A stretch of 64,000 nt of DNA from Bacteroidaceae bacterium (GCA_017448825.1 JAFSKR010000027.1:1-64000); one strand, 5' to 3'. Numbered from the stretch's first letter, positions 7,582-16,394 are shown. A program made the numbers and translations. Notes: a model not told the origin generated them from the sequence alone.

Positions 7582-9993
7582 TTAGAAAAATTCTTCGTCG
7601 TATTCAACAATTTCTTCCTCCTCTGGGTTGAGGATGGATTCGGCGCTTGGCAGCGACATCAGTTCGTTGTCGCAAGGTTGCCATCCGCGTGGAATGGCGA
7701 ACGTGTCCTTTTCAGCGATGCCGAACTGCTTGCTGTTGTAGATCTTGCGCATCAGCTTTCCGTAGATAGGCAATGCCGCTCTGGCACCTTGACCAAACGC
7801 CATGCTGCCGAAGTGGATGTCGCGGTCTTCGCCGCCCACCCAGCAAGCCACCACCAGTTTGGGGCAGAAGCCGATGAACCAACCGTCGGCATTGCTGTTG
7901 GTCGTACCTGTCTTGCCGCCAATGTCTCCAGAGATATGGTAGGCACCACCGCGAAGCGCACGACCAGTACCCTCGTTGATGACCGCCTTGAGCATATAAA
8001 TCATCTGGTATGCTTTCTCCTGCGACAGCACCTCGTTCATGCGTGGGGTGAAGTTGGCGATGATGTTGCCTTCTGTGTCTTCGATGCGTGTGACCAGCAG
8101 GGGCGAATAGTGCACGCCATAGCTGGGGAAAATTGTGTAGGCACTTGCCATCTCGCCGATGCTTACGTCGCCCGACCCCAGTGCGATAGTGAGGTTCGGC
8201 TGCATCGTGTAGGTGGATATTTTCAGTTGTTTGCTCAGATAGTCGATGAAGGTTTGGGGCTTCAGCAGATTGAGCAAATAAACCGAGGCGTGGTTGTTGG
8301 AGTGGGCAAGTGCTGTCTTCAGTGGCACCATGCCCAAAGCACCACCCTTGGGTGTCCATCCGCCATAGTTCTTTGGGCTGGCATCCACCACATCACAAGG
8401 GGTGTAGCCGAGGTTGGAGAGGGCAAGCGAATAGAGCAGGGGCTTGATGGTGGAACCCACCTGACGATGACCGCCACCCAGCACGTTGTCGAACATGAAG
8501 TGCTCAAAGTTCAATCCTGGCACGTAGGCTTTCACTTGTCCATTGTTGGGGTCGATGGCACACACCGAGGCACGGAGGAATTTCTTGTAGTAGATGATGG
8601 AGTCGCGTGGGCTCATGTGCACTTCCACCTCTTCGGGGGCATCGTAGGAACTGCCGTATTTGAGTACACGCATATCAATGGGAACATTGAATGCCGCCAT
8701 GATTTCATCCTCTGAGTGGCCGCCAGCCTTCATGGCACGATAGCGTTCACTCTGACGGATGTAGCGGTTGATGACATCGTTCATCTTGCTGACCGTCATC
8801 TGGCGATAAGGTCCAGTTGCCGAGTTCTTGATTTCACGTTCGAAGGCAGGTTGCAGATACTGTGCCACGTGCTCGAACATGGCATCTTCCGCCATCTTCT
8901 GCATTCGTGTGTCGATGGAGGTGTAGATTTTCAAGCCGTCCGTATAGATGTTGTAGTGAGAACCATCCTTCTTGGTGTTCTTGTTGCACCAACCATATAG
9001 GGGGTCGTTCTCCCATGCAATTGAGTCGTCGTTGTATTGCTGACCCTGCCATGAGGCGTATTGGTCGCGCTGTGGACGCTTTGCCATCATAATGCGTCGC
9101 AAGTATTCGCGGAAGTAGGGGGCTGCACCCTCCTTATGAGTCGTGATGATGGGTTTGGGCAGCATGGTCAAAGGTTCGTTCTTCACAGCCTCCATCTCGG
9201 CTGAGGTGATGAACCCAGCCTTCTCCATCTGCGACAACACCACATTGCGACGCTCGCGGCAGTTCTCATTGGGCAAATAGGCGCCGTTCTGACGCTTGTA
9301 AGGATTGTAGAGCGAAGGGTTCTTACACATGCCCACCAGTGTGGCGCACTCGTTCAGATTGAGGTCGATGGGTGCCTTGCCATAGTAGGTGCGTGCGGCG
9401 TTCTTGATGCCCACACCTGTATAGAGGAAGTCGAAATAGTTGAGGTACATCGTCAGAATCTCTTCCTTTGTGTAGTAGCGTTCCAACTGCACCGCGATGA
9501 ACCACTCGATGGGCTTCTGCATCATGCGCTTGCCGTCCGTTTTTGCCACATCCGAATAGAGTTGCTTTGCCAGCTGCTGCGTCAGCGTAGAGCCGCCACC
9601 TGCACTGCGTTGTCCCATAATGAGCCGCTTCACGACCGCACGTCCGATGGCCTTCATGTCGATGCCCGAATGGTCATAGAAACGCACGTCCTCTGTCGCC
9701 ACCAGCGCATTGACCAGATTTTCCGGCAGTGAGTCGTATGACACCAGCAGGCGGTTTTCGCTGGCATAACTCCATGTGCCAATCAGTTTCTCGTCTGCTG
9801 AATAGATGCGCGAGGCATATTTGTTGATGGGGTTTTGGAGTTCGCTCACGGGGGGCAACTTGCCAAACCATCCTTGTGAGATGGCAAATACACAAAAGAA
9901 CATCAGAAGGATGATGAAGCCCGTGATGGCCCAACACGTTCTGATGACCTTGTTGACTTTTGAAGTATCGTTCGATTTCTTCTTCGCTTCCAT
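7582..9993 (-). CDS. mrcA: Bifunctional penicillin-binding protein 1A
   Basis: 803 residues from the preferred start. A short Lys/Arg-rich cytoplasmic tail and one membrane helix (CWAITGFIILLMFFCVFAI) are followed by a GT51 glycosyltransferase domain with EDVRFYDHSGID, GGGSTLTQQLAKQ and LERYYTKEEIL motifs. A transpeptidase domain follows with SxxK (GSTIKP), SxN (HSNNHA) and KTG (GGKTGTTNSNADGW). It polymerises and crosslinks peptidoglycan in the periplasm. The open frame extends to 10044, but a -7 promoter box occupies 10042-10049, so the upstream ATGs cannot be used or would leave almost no leader; the ATG at 9993 (MEAKKKSND) is chosen. First gene of the kdsB operon. Confidence 0.95.
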   Translation of the reverse strand: MEAKKKSNDTSKVNKVIRTCWAITGFIILLMFFCVFAISQGWFGKLPPVSELQNPINKYASRIYSADEKLIGTWSYASENRLLVSYDSLPENLVNALVATEDVRFYDHSGIDMKAIGRAVVKRLIMGQRSAGGGSTLTQQLAKQLYSDVAKTDGKRMMQKPIEWFIAVQLERYYTKEEILTMYLNYFDFLYTGVGIKNAARTYYGKAPIDLNLNECATLVGMCKNPSLYNPYKRQNGAYLPNENCRERRNVVLSQMEKAGFITSAEMEAVKNEPLTMLPKPIITTHKEGAAPYFREYLRRIMMAKRPQRDQYASWQGQQYNDDSIAWENDPLYGWCNKNTKKDGSHYNIYTDGLKIYTSIDTRMQKMAEDAMFEHVAQYLQPAFEREIKNSATGPYRQMTVSKMNDVINRYIRQSERYRAMKAGGHSEDEIMAAFNVPIDMRVLKYGSSYDAPEEVEVHMSPRDSIIYYKKFLRASVCAIDPNNGQVKAYVPGLNFEHFMFDNVLGGGHRQVGSTIKPLLYSLALSNLGYTPCDVVDASPKNYGGWTPKGGALGMVPLKTALAHSNNHASVYLLNLLKPQTFIDYLSKQLKISTYTMQPNLTIALGSGDVSIGEMASAYTIFPSYGVHYSPLLVTRIEDTEGNIIANFTPRMNEVLSQEKAYQMIYMLKAVINEGTGRALRGGAYHISGDIGGKTGTTNSNADGWFIGFCPKLVVACWVGGEDRDIHFGSMAFGQGARAALPIYGKLMRKIYNSKQFGIAEKDTFAIPRGWQPCDNELMSLPSAESILNPEEEEIVEYDEEFF

Positions 9994-10041
9994 ATTGGTT
10001 GATTCGCTGCGTTTTACACACATATTTTTATATAAGCGTTG

Positions 10042-10049
10042 CAAAGTTA
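10042..10049 (-). promoter_or_regulatory. -7 promoter box of the PBP1A-kdsB-M16 operon
   Basis: CAAAGTTA on the plus strand is TAACTTTG on the minus strand. It overlaps the first codons of the longest possible PBP1A reading frame, which argues for the internal start at 9993. No clear -33 element was found. Confidence 0.6.
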
Positions 10050-10140
10050 CGAAAAAATGCGGAAAATGAGGTGCTTTCAGTCGAAAAATGGAAGAAAAAG
10101 CCGATTAAGCATAAAAAAAAGTGAAAAAAAGGAAAAAATG

Positions 10141-10171
10141 TTCGTCCTGTTAAAAAAAAGCATTATCTTTG
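10141..10171 (+). promoter_or_regulatory. Promoter of the carboxymuconolactone decarboxylase-family gene
   Basis: TATCTTTG at 10164-10171 matches the -7 consensus; TTCG at 10141-10144 lies 19 bp upstream as a weak -33. The start codon is at 10202. Confidence 0.6.
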
Positions 10172-10201
10172 CCAAATAGAAACAAAAAACACAGCATAAC
10201 C

Positions 10202-10984
10202 ATGAAAGAAATCAAGATTAGTGACTACGCGCGTCAACAGATTCGCAAGTTATTTTCTCTGCGCAACACGGTCAGCACTTTGAAGCGTGACCCGGAGCTG
10301 ACACAGATTTTTGACAATTTCGCATTCGACGAGGCACTCAAACTGACTGAGGAGCCTGTGCTCGAGAAGACACGTGCCATGTGCATCTTGGCAAGCACCA
10401 TCGGCTGCAACGCCATGAGAGAGTTTAAGGTGTACGTGGATGTGTGCTTGAATGTGGGCGTGAAACCACGTGAAATTCGTGAGGTGGTTTATCAGACAGT
10501 GCCTTATGTAGGCTTCTCGAAGATGATTGACTTCCTGCTGGAGATGAACGAGGCATTTGAGGACAACGACATCAAGTTGCCATTGGACGACCAAGGCACC
10601 ACTACGCCAGAGAACCGCCGCGAAAAGGGACGTGAATACATCGATGGAATCTTTGGCGCAGGCACAGCCGAACAGATGGAGAAGAATGCCCCCAAGGGAC
10701 AGGAGCACATCGTGGAGTTCTTGGAGAGCTACTGCTTTGGCGACTTCTACACGCGCAATGGTATCGATATGCAGCACCGCGAGCTGGTCACCTTCTGCTT
10801 GTTGGCATCAATGGGTGTTGCCCAACCGCAGTTGGAAAACCACGGTCACGGGTGTCGCAACATGAAAATCAGCAAGAAGGAGATGGTGGCAGTGCTTACT
10901 GGTATGCTGCCCTACATCGGCTTCCCCAAGACTCTCAACGCCCTCACCGCTGTCAACAAGGCCTATCCTGAGGACGAAGAATAA
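10202..10984 (+). CDS. Tandem carboxymuconolactone decarboxylase (CMD)-family protein
   Basis: 260 residues with two CMD repeats. The first (~residues 45-125) contains EKTRAMCILAS and PREIREVVYQTVPYVGF; the second (~residues 175-255) contains QHRELVTFCLLAS, a His/Cys-containing loop (ENHGHGCRNM) and KEMVAVLTGMLPYIGFPK. The AhpD-type CxxC redox pair is absent, so peroxidase-partner activity is not supported; a decarboxylase/lactonase-like or other role is possible. The substrate is unknown. The ATG at 10202 lies 30 bp after a -7 box. It converges with the HAD gene, with only 2 bp between the stops. Confidence 0.88.
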   Translation: MKEIKISDYARQQIRKLFSLRNTVSTLKRDPELTQIFDNFAFDEALKLTEEPVLEKTRAMCILASTIGCNAMREFKVYVDVCLNVGVKPREIREVVYQTVPYVGFSKMIDFLLEMNEAFEDNDIKLPLDDQGTTTPENRREKGREYIDGIFGAGTAEQMEKNAPKGQEHIVEFLESYCFGDFYTRNGIDMQHRELVTFCLLASMGVAQPQLENHGHGCRNMKISKKEMVAVLTGMLPYIGFPKTLNALTAVNKAYPEDEE

Positions 10985-10986
10985 AA

Positions 10987-11802
10987 TCAGGCATTGAAAA
11001 TCATTGTTTCAATGGCGTATGCCACACCGTCGGCTTCGTTGCTCAACGTAACGAAGTCGGCGGCTTTTTTCACCTCGTCGGCAGCATTGCCCATCGCCAC
11101 GCCCATCCCTGCAAATTGCAGCATCGGGATGTCGTTGTAGCCATCGCCAAAGGCCATCAGTTCCTCGGACTTCATGCCGATTTTGTCCAGCAAAACCTTC
11201 AGTCCCTCCGCCTTGTCGATGCCGCTGGGCACAATTTCCAAGAAGAACGGTTCGCTGCGGTAGGCTTCGGCTTTACCCCTGAGCGGCTCCTGCATGGCCA
11301 ACTCCAATTCGTGGAGGGGTTCGGGGTCGCCCACAATCATGCACTTCGACAGGGGGTAAGTCACTTCGGCAAGGAAATCTGGCACGGTGCGCACAGGCAT
11401 CTTGTTGCGCATGGACGTGAACTGGATGTAAGGGTTGTCGGCCACTTCCGCGACGATGTTGCTCCCCACATAAGTCATGATGTGGAAGCCATGCCGCTTG
11501 GCACATTCGTACAGATAGGGCAGCACACCGCTGTCCAGCATCTTGGAATAGAGTTGCTCTTGCGTTGCCCAGTCGAAAATGGCACCCCCATTGAAACTCA
11601 GCAGATATCCACCGTAGTCGCCTACATGCAACAGGTCGGCAACGGGAGCTGTTCCGTAAGTGGGTCGCCCGGAGGCGATGACTACCTTCACGCCCTGTTC
11701 TTGCACACGGAGCAGCACCTCCTGCGTATGAGGCGAAATCGTCTGGTCTTTCCTGACCAGCGTGCCGTCCAAATCAAGTGCTATCAGTTTGTATGTTCCC
11801 AT
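10987..11802 (-). CDS. Cof-type HAD-IIB hydrolase (sugar/nucleotide phosphatase)
   Basis: About 271 residues. Motif I is LDLDGTL with the nucleophilic and acid/base aspartates, motif II VIASGRP, and motif IV FGDGYNDIPML. A C2-type cap lies between, as in the Cof/YidA subfamily. These enzymes dephosphorylate sugar phosphates or related small molecules in the cytoplasm; the substrate cannot be told. The reading frame is open to 11844, but the -7 box at 11831-11838 makes that start unlikely. ATG 11802 (MGTYKLIALDL) fits the family start best; 11814 is an alternative. Confidence 0.93.
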   Translation of the reverse strand: MGTYKLIALDLDGTLVRKDQTISPHTQEVLLRVQEQGVKVVIASGRPTYGTAPVADLLHVGDYGGYLLSFNGGAIFDWATQEQLYSKMLDSGVLPYLYECAKRHGFHIMTYVGSNIVAEVADNPYIQFTSMRNKMPVRTVPDFLAEVTYPLSKCMIVGDPEPLHELELAMQEPLRGKAEAYRSEPFFLEIVPSGIDKAEGLKVLLDKIGMKSEELMAFGDGYNDIPMLQFAGMGVAMGNAADEVKKAADFVTLSNEADGVAYAIETMIFNA

Positions 11803-11830
11803 CTTTGTTGTCATCTTTGCAATGCAAGGG

Positions 11831-11862
11831 CAAAGGTAATACATTTTTTGTTGCCAACCAAA
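11831..11862 (-). promoter_or_regulatory. Promoter of the HAD hydrolase gene
   Basis: CAAAGGTA (11831-11838) is TACCTTTG on the minus strand; CAAA (11859-11862) is TTTG, 20 bp further upstream. Both elements match the Bacteroidetes -7/-33 consensus with usual spacing. Confidence 0.7.
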
Positions 11863-12003
11863 TTCTGCATCAGGAATTATCCATAAATTGCAGATGTGTT
11901 TTTTCTTTCTTTTTCATGGAAGTTTCCACCCTTCCATTTCCTCGGGGTGGGAAGGCTCTGAAGGCTTGTGGGGAAACAAGGCTAAGGACTGTAGGTTTCT
12001 GCG

Positions 12004-12148
12004 GGGAAAGCCCGTGAGCTTCTGCTGGGAAAGCCCGTGAGCTTCTGCTGGGAAAGCTCGTGAGCTTCTGCTGGGAAAGCTCGTGAGCTTCTGCTGGGAA
12101 AGCTCGTGAGCTTTTGCTGGGAAAGCTCGTGAGCTTTTGCTGGGAAGG
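12004..12148. repeat. 23-bp tandem repeat array with internal palindromes
   Basis: Six head-to-tail copies of a 23-bp unit (12004-12026, 12027-12049, 12050-12072, 12073-12095, 12096-12118, 12119-12141) plus a partial seventh. The unit is GGGAAAGCTCGTGAGCTTnTGCT. Each of copies 3-6 contains a near-perfect palindrome, AAGCTC-GT-GAGCTT; copies 1-2 have AAGCCC in the left arm. The array sits in the 531-bp region between two divergent genes (11803-12333). The rest of that region holds the two promoters, a weak CCACCC/GGGTGG inverted repeat near 11928-11950, and nothing else recognisable. The ORF across it on the minus strand is a by-product of the repeat. Confidence 0.9.
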
Positions 12149-12276
12149 CCTGCAAGGGAACTGGAACGGGGTATGGCGGTCAGAGGGTTTGTCAAGTGAT
12201 GGTGCTCACTTACGTACCGTTGGCTCCACGCAAAGTACTTACGTTCGGCATTTAGGACGAAAAAATTGTTTTTCGT

Positions 12277-12307
12277 TTTGTTTTTTGCTCACTTAATCGT
12301 ACCTTTG
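12277..12307 (+). promoter_or_regulatory. Promoter of the small secreted protein-uvrD-nspC operon
   Basis: TTTG at 12277-12280 and TACCTTTG at 12300-12307 are separated by 19 bp, an excellent match to the Bacteroidetes consensus. It lies about 130 bp downstream of the 23-bp tandem array. Confidence 0.75.
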
Positions 12308-12333
12308 TGCCCATAATAAATATATGTATTGGC

Positions 12334-12741
12334 ATGAAGAAGGTTTTTTTTACGTTTTGTATGGTATGTCTCTCTGTGGCTGGTTGGGCACAGGAGGCAT
12401 TCACGGGTGTCTATTACAGCAAGGAACTGAAAGCGACGCTGCGCATCAATCTGATGGAGAAGAACATCCCCTTGACTGACCTCGACTTTGATGAGACCTA
12501 TGGCTACATGGCTGGCAACGTGAATGGCACGTGGGTCATTCTTGATGTGAAGAAGGCGGACAATCAGAAGGCACTTGTGCGCATGGTGAGCGATATGGGC
12601 AACGATGCTCAGAATGTGGAACTGCGCTTGACGGAGAATGGCCGCATTGAGCTGAAGTTGGTGGGCGAACAGAACATCAAGATGGTGCAAGACAGGAAGT
12701 ATGTGAAACTGCCCAAGGTGGTTGTTTTCAACAAGAAGTGA
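12334..12741 (+). CDS. Small secreted protein of unknown function
   Basis: 135 residues starting at the ATG at 12334 (MKKVFFTFCMVCLSVAGWAQ), a clear signal peptide with cleavage before EAFTG. The mature ~115 residues look beta-rich and charged, alternating strands such as ATLRINLMEKNIPL and VELRLTENGRIELKLV; no known motif is recognised. The longer frame from 12307 would begin on the -7 box and is rejected. Its TGA overlaps the uvrD ATG (TGATG), so translation of the helicase is probably coupled to it. Confidence 0.85.
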   Translation: MKKVFFTFCMVCLSVAGWAQEAFTGVYYSKELKATLRINLMEKNIPLTDLDFDETYGYMAGNVNGTWVILDVKKADNQKALVRMVSDMGNDAQNVELRLTENGRIELKLVGEQNIKMVQDRKYVKLPKVVVFNKK

Positions 12742-15140
12742 TGGGAGACTACTTGGATTCGTTCAACCCGCCACAGCGGGCAGCGGTGGAGTATTGCGAC
12801 GGGCCTTCTCTGGTGATTGCAGGTGCAGGGTCAGGCAAGACGCGTGTGCTCACCTACAAGATTGCCTACCTGATGGAACAGGGCTATCAGCCGTGGAGCA
12901 TCTTAGCACTGACGTTCACCAACAAGGCGGCTGGCGAGATGAAAGAGCGCATTGCTAAAATTGTGGGGGATGAATTGGCGCGGAGTCTGTGGATGGGCAC
13001 TTTCCACAGTATCTTCCTGCGTATTCTCCGTATGGAGCACTCGTATATTGGTTTCTCGCCTAACTTCACCATCTACGATGCTGCCGACAGCAAGAGCCTG
13101 GTGAAGGCAATCATCAAGGAGATGGAGCTGGACGACAAGACTTATAAGCCTGGCACGCTGTTGGGCACCATCAGCAACTGCAAGAACCAACTCGTCACAG
13201 CCGAACAGTATGTGGGCAATCCTGCCAATGCACAGAGCGACGCACGGCGCAATATGCCGGCTATGGGACGGATTTTCCAACGCTATTGCAGCCGTTGCCG
13301 ACAGAGTGACGCGATGGATTTTGACGACATCCTGCTCTATACGTTTTTGCTCTTTGAACAACATCCCGAGGTCTTGGCGAAGTGGGAGCAGCGTTTCAGG
13401 TATGTCTTGGTGGATGAGTACCAAGACACGAACTTTGCGCAGCACCGCATTGTGTGGCAACTGACGAGGAATCATCAGCACGTGTGTGTGGTGGGAGACG
13501 ATGCACAAAGCATTTACAGTTTCCGTGGAGCAAATATCGACAACATACTGACGTTCCAAAAGTTATACAATGATGCAAGGCTGTTCAAACTGGAACAGAA
13601 CTATCGCTCCACACAGAACATCGTGGAGGCGGCAAACAGCCTCATCAACAAGAATAGCCGACAAATTCATAAGGACATCTTCTCGGTGAACGATCGTGGC
13701 GAGAAGCTGCATGTCTTCGACACCCATTCCGACATTGAGGAAGCGAGGCTGGTGGTCAACACCATCCGAAGCGTCAAGAGGCGCGAGGGGTGTGAATACT
13801 CCGACTTTGCCATCCTCTACCGTACGAATGCCCAGAGCCGTGTGTTTGAAGACACGTTGCGGCAAGAGTCGTTGCCCTATCGCATCTATGGTGGGCTTTC
13901 CTTCTATCAGCGCAAGGAAATCAAGGACATCATCGCCTATTTCCGACTGGTTGTGAATCCGAATGACGAGGAGGCGTTTCGTCGTGTCATCAACTATCCT
14001 GCGAGAGGCATCGGGCTGACGACGGTGGCTAAAATCTTGCAGGCGGCTCATCAGCACGACGCAAGCCTGTGGAGTGTCATCAATCTGCCTCAGCAGTACG
14101 GATTCGATGTGAACAGAGGCACGATGGCGAAGATTGAGAAGTTCCGCGACTTGATACAGCGTTTCAACGAGCAGGTGCTGTCGCTGCCAGCCAACCAGAT
14201 AGGCACCATGATAGTGAAGGAGAGCGGCATCATTGCTGACATCTATCAGGACACCACTCCTGAGAACCTCTCTCGGCAGGAGAACGTGGAAGAACTCATC
14301 AACGGTATGCAGGACTTCTGCGACTCGCGCATGGAGGAAGGCAACATGAATATCTCGCTGAGCGACTACCTGTCGGAAGTGTCGCTGCTCAGCGATGTCG
14401 ATACAGACAAAGGTGAGGATGAACATAAGGTGACGCTGATGACCATTCACTCGGCAAAAGGCTTGGAGTTTGGAACGGTGTTCATCGTCGGGATGGAAGA
14501 AGGTCTGTTCCCCAGCGATATGGTGTCGGGCAATCCGCGTGAGATGGAGGAAGAACGCCGTCTCTGCTACGTCGCCATCACGCGTGCGAAGACCCATTGC
14601 TATCTTTCCTATGCCCAGAGCCGATTCCGCTACGGGCAGATGGAGTTCTCGGCACCCAGCCGTTTCTTGGGTGACATCGACCCGAAATACCTTGACCGTA
14701 AGCAGCACACGATGGCATCGACGAGGCGTGCCCCCTGGGACGAGGTGGAGCTGCCGTGGAAACGGCGAACGACCCTGTTTGAACGCGACGAGCAGCCTCA
14801 ACATCCACGGTCTTTCCATCCGGCTGTCACAAAATCCATGCCGTCCAACCGCTCAACCGTCCAACCGCTCAACCGCCCAACCGCCCAACCGTCCCACCGT
14901 TCAATCGTTCAACCGTCCAACCGCCCAATCGTATCCGTTTCTTCTTCTACTCCTGTGTCACAAGCCAGTGGGGGGCATCAGCTAAGTGTCGGCAGCCTCA
15001 TCTTTCACAACCGTTTTGGACGTGGCGAAGTGCTCCGCATCGAGGGAACGGGCGATGGCACCAAGGCCACCGTGCAGTTCGAGCACGTGGGCACGAAGCA
15101 ATTACTGCTGAAATTTGCTAAATTTGAAGTAATCGACTGA
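12741..15140 (+). CDS. uvrD: UvrD/PcrA-type SF1A DNA helicase
   Basis: 799 residues with all SF1A motifs: Q-motif FNPPQRAAV, Walker A GAGSGKT, Ia TFTNKAAGEM, Walker B VDEYQDTN, III GDDAQSIYSFRGA, IV QNYRSTQNI, V TIHSAKGLEF and VI YVAITRAK. It unwinds DNA 3'-5' with ATP in repair and conflict resolution. The C-terminal ~55 residues (VGSLIFHNRFGRGEVLRIEG) are the Tudor-like domain that in PcrA/UvrD contacts RNA polymerase. Between core and tail lies a low-complexity Pro/Asn/Arg/Gln linker (residues ~701-730) encoded by an 8-bp tandem repeat. Start codon overlaps the preceding stop; nspC follows 3 bp later. Confidence 0.97.
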   Translation: MGDYLDSFNPPQRAAVEYCDGPSLVIAGAGSGKTRVLTYKIAYLMEQGYQPWSILALTFTNKAAGEMKERIAKIVGDELARSLWMGTFHSIFLRILRMEHSYIGFSPNFTIYDAADSKSLVKAIIKEMELDDKTYKPGTLLGTISNCKNQLVTAEQYVGNPANAQSDARRNMPAMGRIFQRYCSRCRQSDAMDFDDILLYTFLLFEQHPEVLAKWEQRFRYVLVDEYQDTNFAQHRIVWQLTRNHQHVCVVGDDAQSIYSFRGANIDNILTFQKLYNDARLFKLEQNYRSTQNIVEAANSLINKNSRQIHKDIFSVNDRGEKLHVFDTHSDIEEARLVVNTIRSVKRREGCEYSDFAILYRTNAQSRVFEDTLRQESLPYRIYGGLSFYQRKEIKDIIAYFRLVVNPNDEEAFRRVINYPARGIGLTTVAKILQAAHQHDASLWSVINLPQQYGFDVNRGTMAKIEKFRDLIQRFNEQVLSLPANQIGTMIVKESGIIADIYQDTTPENLSRQENVEELINGMQDFCDSRMEEGNMNISLSDYLSEVSLLSDVDTDKGEDEHKVTLMTIHSAKGLEFGTVFIVGMEEGLFPSDMVSGNPREMEEERRLCYVAITRAKTHCYLSYAQSRFRYGQMEFSAPSRFLGDIDPKYLDRKQHTMASTRRAPWDEVELPWKRRTTLFERDEQPQHPRSFHPAVTKSMPSNRSTVQPLNRPTAQPSHRSIVQPSNRPIVSVSSSTPVSQASGGHQLSVGSLIFHNRFGRGEVLRIEGTGDGTKATVQFEHVGTKQLLLKFAKFEVID
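14841..14928 (+). repeat. In-gene 8-bp tandem repeat in uvrD
   Basis: Eleven contiguous 8-bp units of consensus CCGYYCAA (CCGTCCAA, CCGCTCAA, CCGCCCAA and so on), ending before TCGTATCC. Eight is not a multiple of three, so three units give an 8-residue protein repeat (PSNRSTVQ, PLNRPTAQ, PSHRSIVQ, PSNRPIV). Gain or loss of any number of units not divisible by three would frameshift the C-terminal domain. Confidence 0.95.
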
Positions 15141-15143
15141 ACA

Positions 15144-16304
15144 ATGGCAGATTTATTGGAAAAGAATATAGCGCAGATTCCGTCTCCGTGTTATGTGATG
15201 GAAGAGTCACTTTTACGTCGCAACCTCACCCTCATCAGGGGTGTGGCACAGCGTGCCGACGTTGAAATCATCTTGGCATTCAAGGCGTTTGCCCTGTGGA
15301 AGAGTTTCCCCATTTTCCGTGAATACATCCATCACACCACGGCATCCTCGCTCTTCGAGGCGCGTCTGGCAAAAGAGGAATTTGGCAGCAAGGCGCACAC
15401 CTATTCTCCGGCTTATACGGAAGAAGAGTTTGAGGACATCTTAGCTTGTTCCAGCCACATCACCTTCAACTCGTTGAGTCAGTATGAGCGGTTTGCGTCC
15501 AGGGTGCAGGGTAGGGCTTCCATTGGTTTGCGTGTCAATCCCGAGTATAGCGAAATAGAGACGGAACTGTACAATCCCTGTGCGCCCGGTTCGCGTTTTG
15601 GTGTGATGGCAAACGACCTTCCCGAGCCGTTGCCCTCCGACATCGAAGGATTTCACATTCATTGTCATTGTGAATCGGGAAGTGACGTGTTTGCGCGTAC
15701 GCTTCAGCATATTGATGATAAATTTGCCCAGTGGTTTCCGCAGCTGAAGTGGATAAACTTCGGGGGTGGACATTTGATGACCCGCAAGGACTATGATGTG
15801 GAGTTGTTCATCAAGACTTTGCAGGATTTCCATGCTCGCTACCCCTGGCTGAAAGTCATCCTCGAACCGGGCAGTGCCTTTGCTTGGCAGACGGGACCGC
15901 TCGTCACCAAGGTGGTGGACATCGTGGAGAATCACGGCATCAAGACAGCCATCATCAACGCCAGTTTCACCTGCCACATGCCCGACTGCCTGGAGATGCC
16001 GTATATGCCGGAAATACGTGGAGGACAGACTCTCTCCCCAAGGGGCAGGTCTGAGGGTCTTTTTCTTTACCGCATCGGCGGCAACTCCTGCCTTTCTGGC
16101 GACTTCATGGGGATGTGGCAGTTCGACCACGAACTTCAAATCGGGGAGATACTCATTTTTGAGGACATGATACACTACACCACTGTGAAGACCACCATGT
16201 TCAACGGCATCGGACACCCCTCCATTGGCATGCTCCATGAAGACGGAACGTTTGAACTCTTCCGCCGTTTTACCTACGAAGACTACCGCGACCGTATGTG
16301 CTGA
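15144..16304 (+). CDS. nspC: Carboxynorspermidine/carboxyspermidine decarboxylase
   Basis: 386 residues, an alanine-racemase-fold PLP enzyme. The PLP lysine lies in ILAFKAFALW; HCHCESG, FGGGHL and EPGSAFAW are the cofactor/phosphate and substrate motifs, and NASFTCHMPDCLEMPY and GGNSCLSGDFMG form the second active-site half, with the catalytic Cys. It decarboxylates carboxy(nor)spermidine to the triamine in the alternative polyamine pathway. A stretch between EIRGG and YRIGG (TLSPRGRSEGLFL) looks like an inserted segment and is encoded by an imperfect palindrome around 16028-16053. Third gene of the operon after uvrD. An N-carbamoylputrescine amidase at 24492 supplies the same pathway. Confidence 0.95.
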   Translation: MADLLEKNIAQIPSPCYVMEESLLRRNLTLIRGVAQRADVEIILAFKAFALWKSFPIFREYIHHTTASSLFEARLAKEEFGSKAHTYSPAYTEEEFEDILACSSHITFNSLSQYERFASRVQGRASIGLRVNPEYSEIETELYNPCAPGSRFGVMANDLPEPLPSDIEGFHIHCHCESGSDVFARTLQHIDDKFAQWFPQLKWINFGGGHLMTRKDYDVELFIKTLQDFHARYPWLKVILEPGSAFAWQTGPLVTKVVDIVENHGIKTAIINASFTCHMPDCLEMPYMPEIRGGQTLSPRGRSEGLFLYRIGGNSCLSGDFMGMWQFDHELQIGEILIFEDMIHYTTVKTTMFNGIGHPSIGMLHEDGTFELFRRFTYEDYRDRMC

Positions 16305-16394
16305 GTCACATCAACCGTCATGATGAATCGGCACACAATATCAAGAGTGAAAGGATTTGTTCCATAAATGCAACAAGGGAATACTGAATGTTTG

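Noticed and set aside
7252..8715. Long plus-strand ORF of 487 codons opposite PBP1A/kdsB
   Set aside because: It is antisense to two well-conserved genes, rich in His/Val/Cys, typical of a shadow frame, and has no domain.
12004..12148. The 23-bp array as a CRISPR
   Set aside because: Units are contiguous with no unique spacers and no cas genes are nearby.
11914..12195. 93-codon minus-strand ORF with repeated AFPAKAHELSQQ-like residues
   Set aside because: It is produced by reading the 23-bp tandem repeat in three frames; there is no start context.
13563..14819. 418-codon minus-strand ORF opposite uvrD
   Set aside because: Antisense shadow of the helicase; composition and lack of motifs argue against coding.
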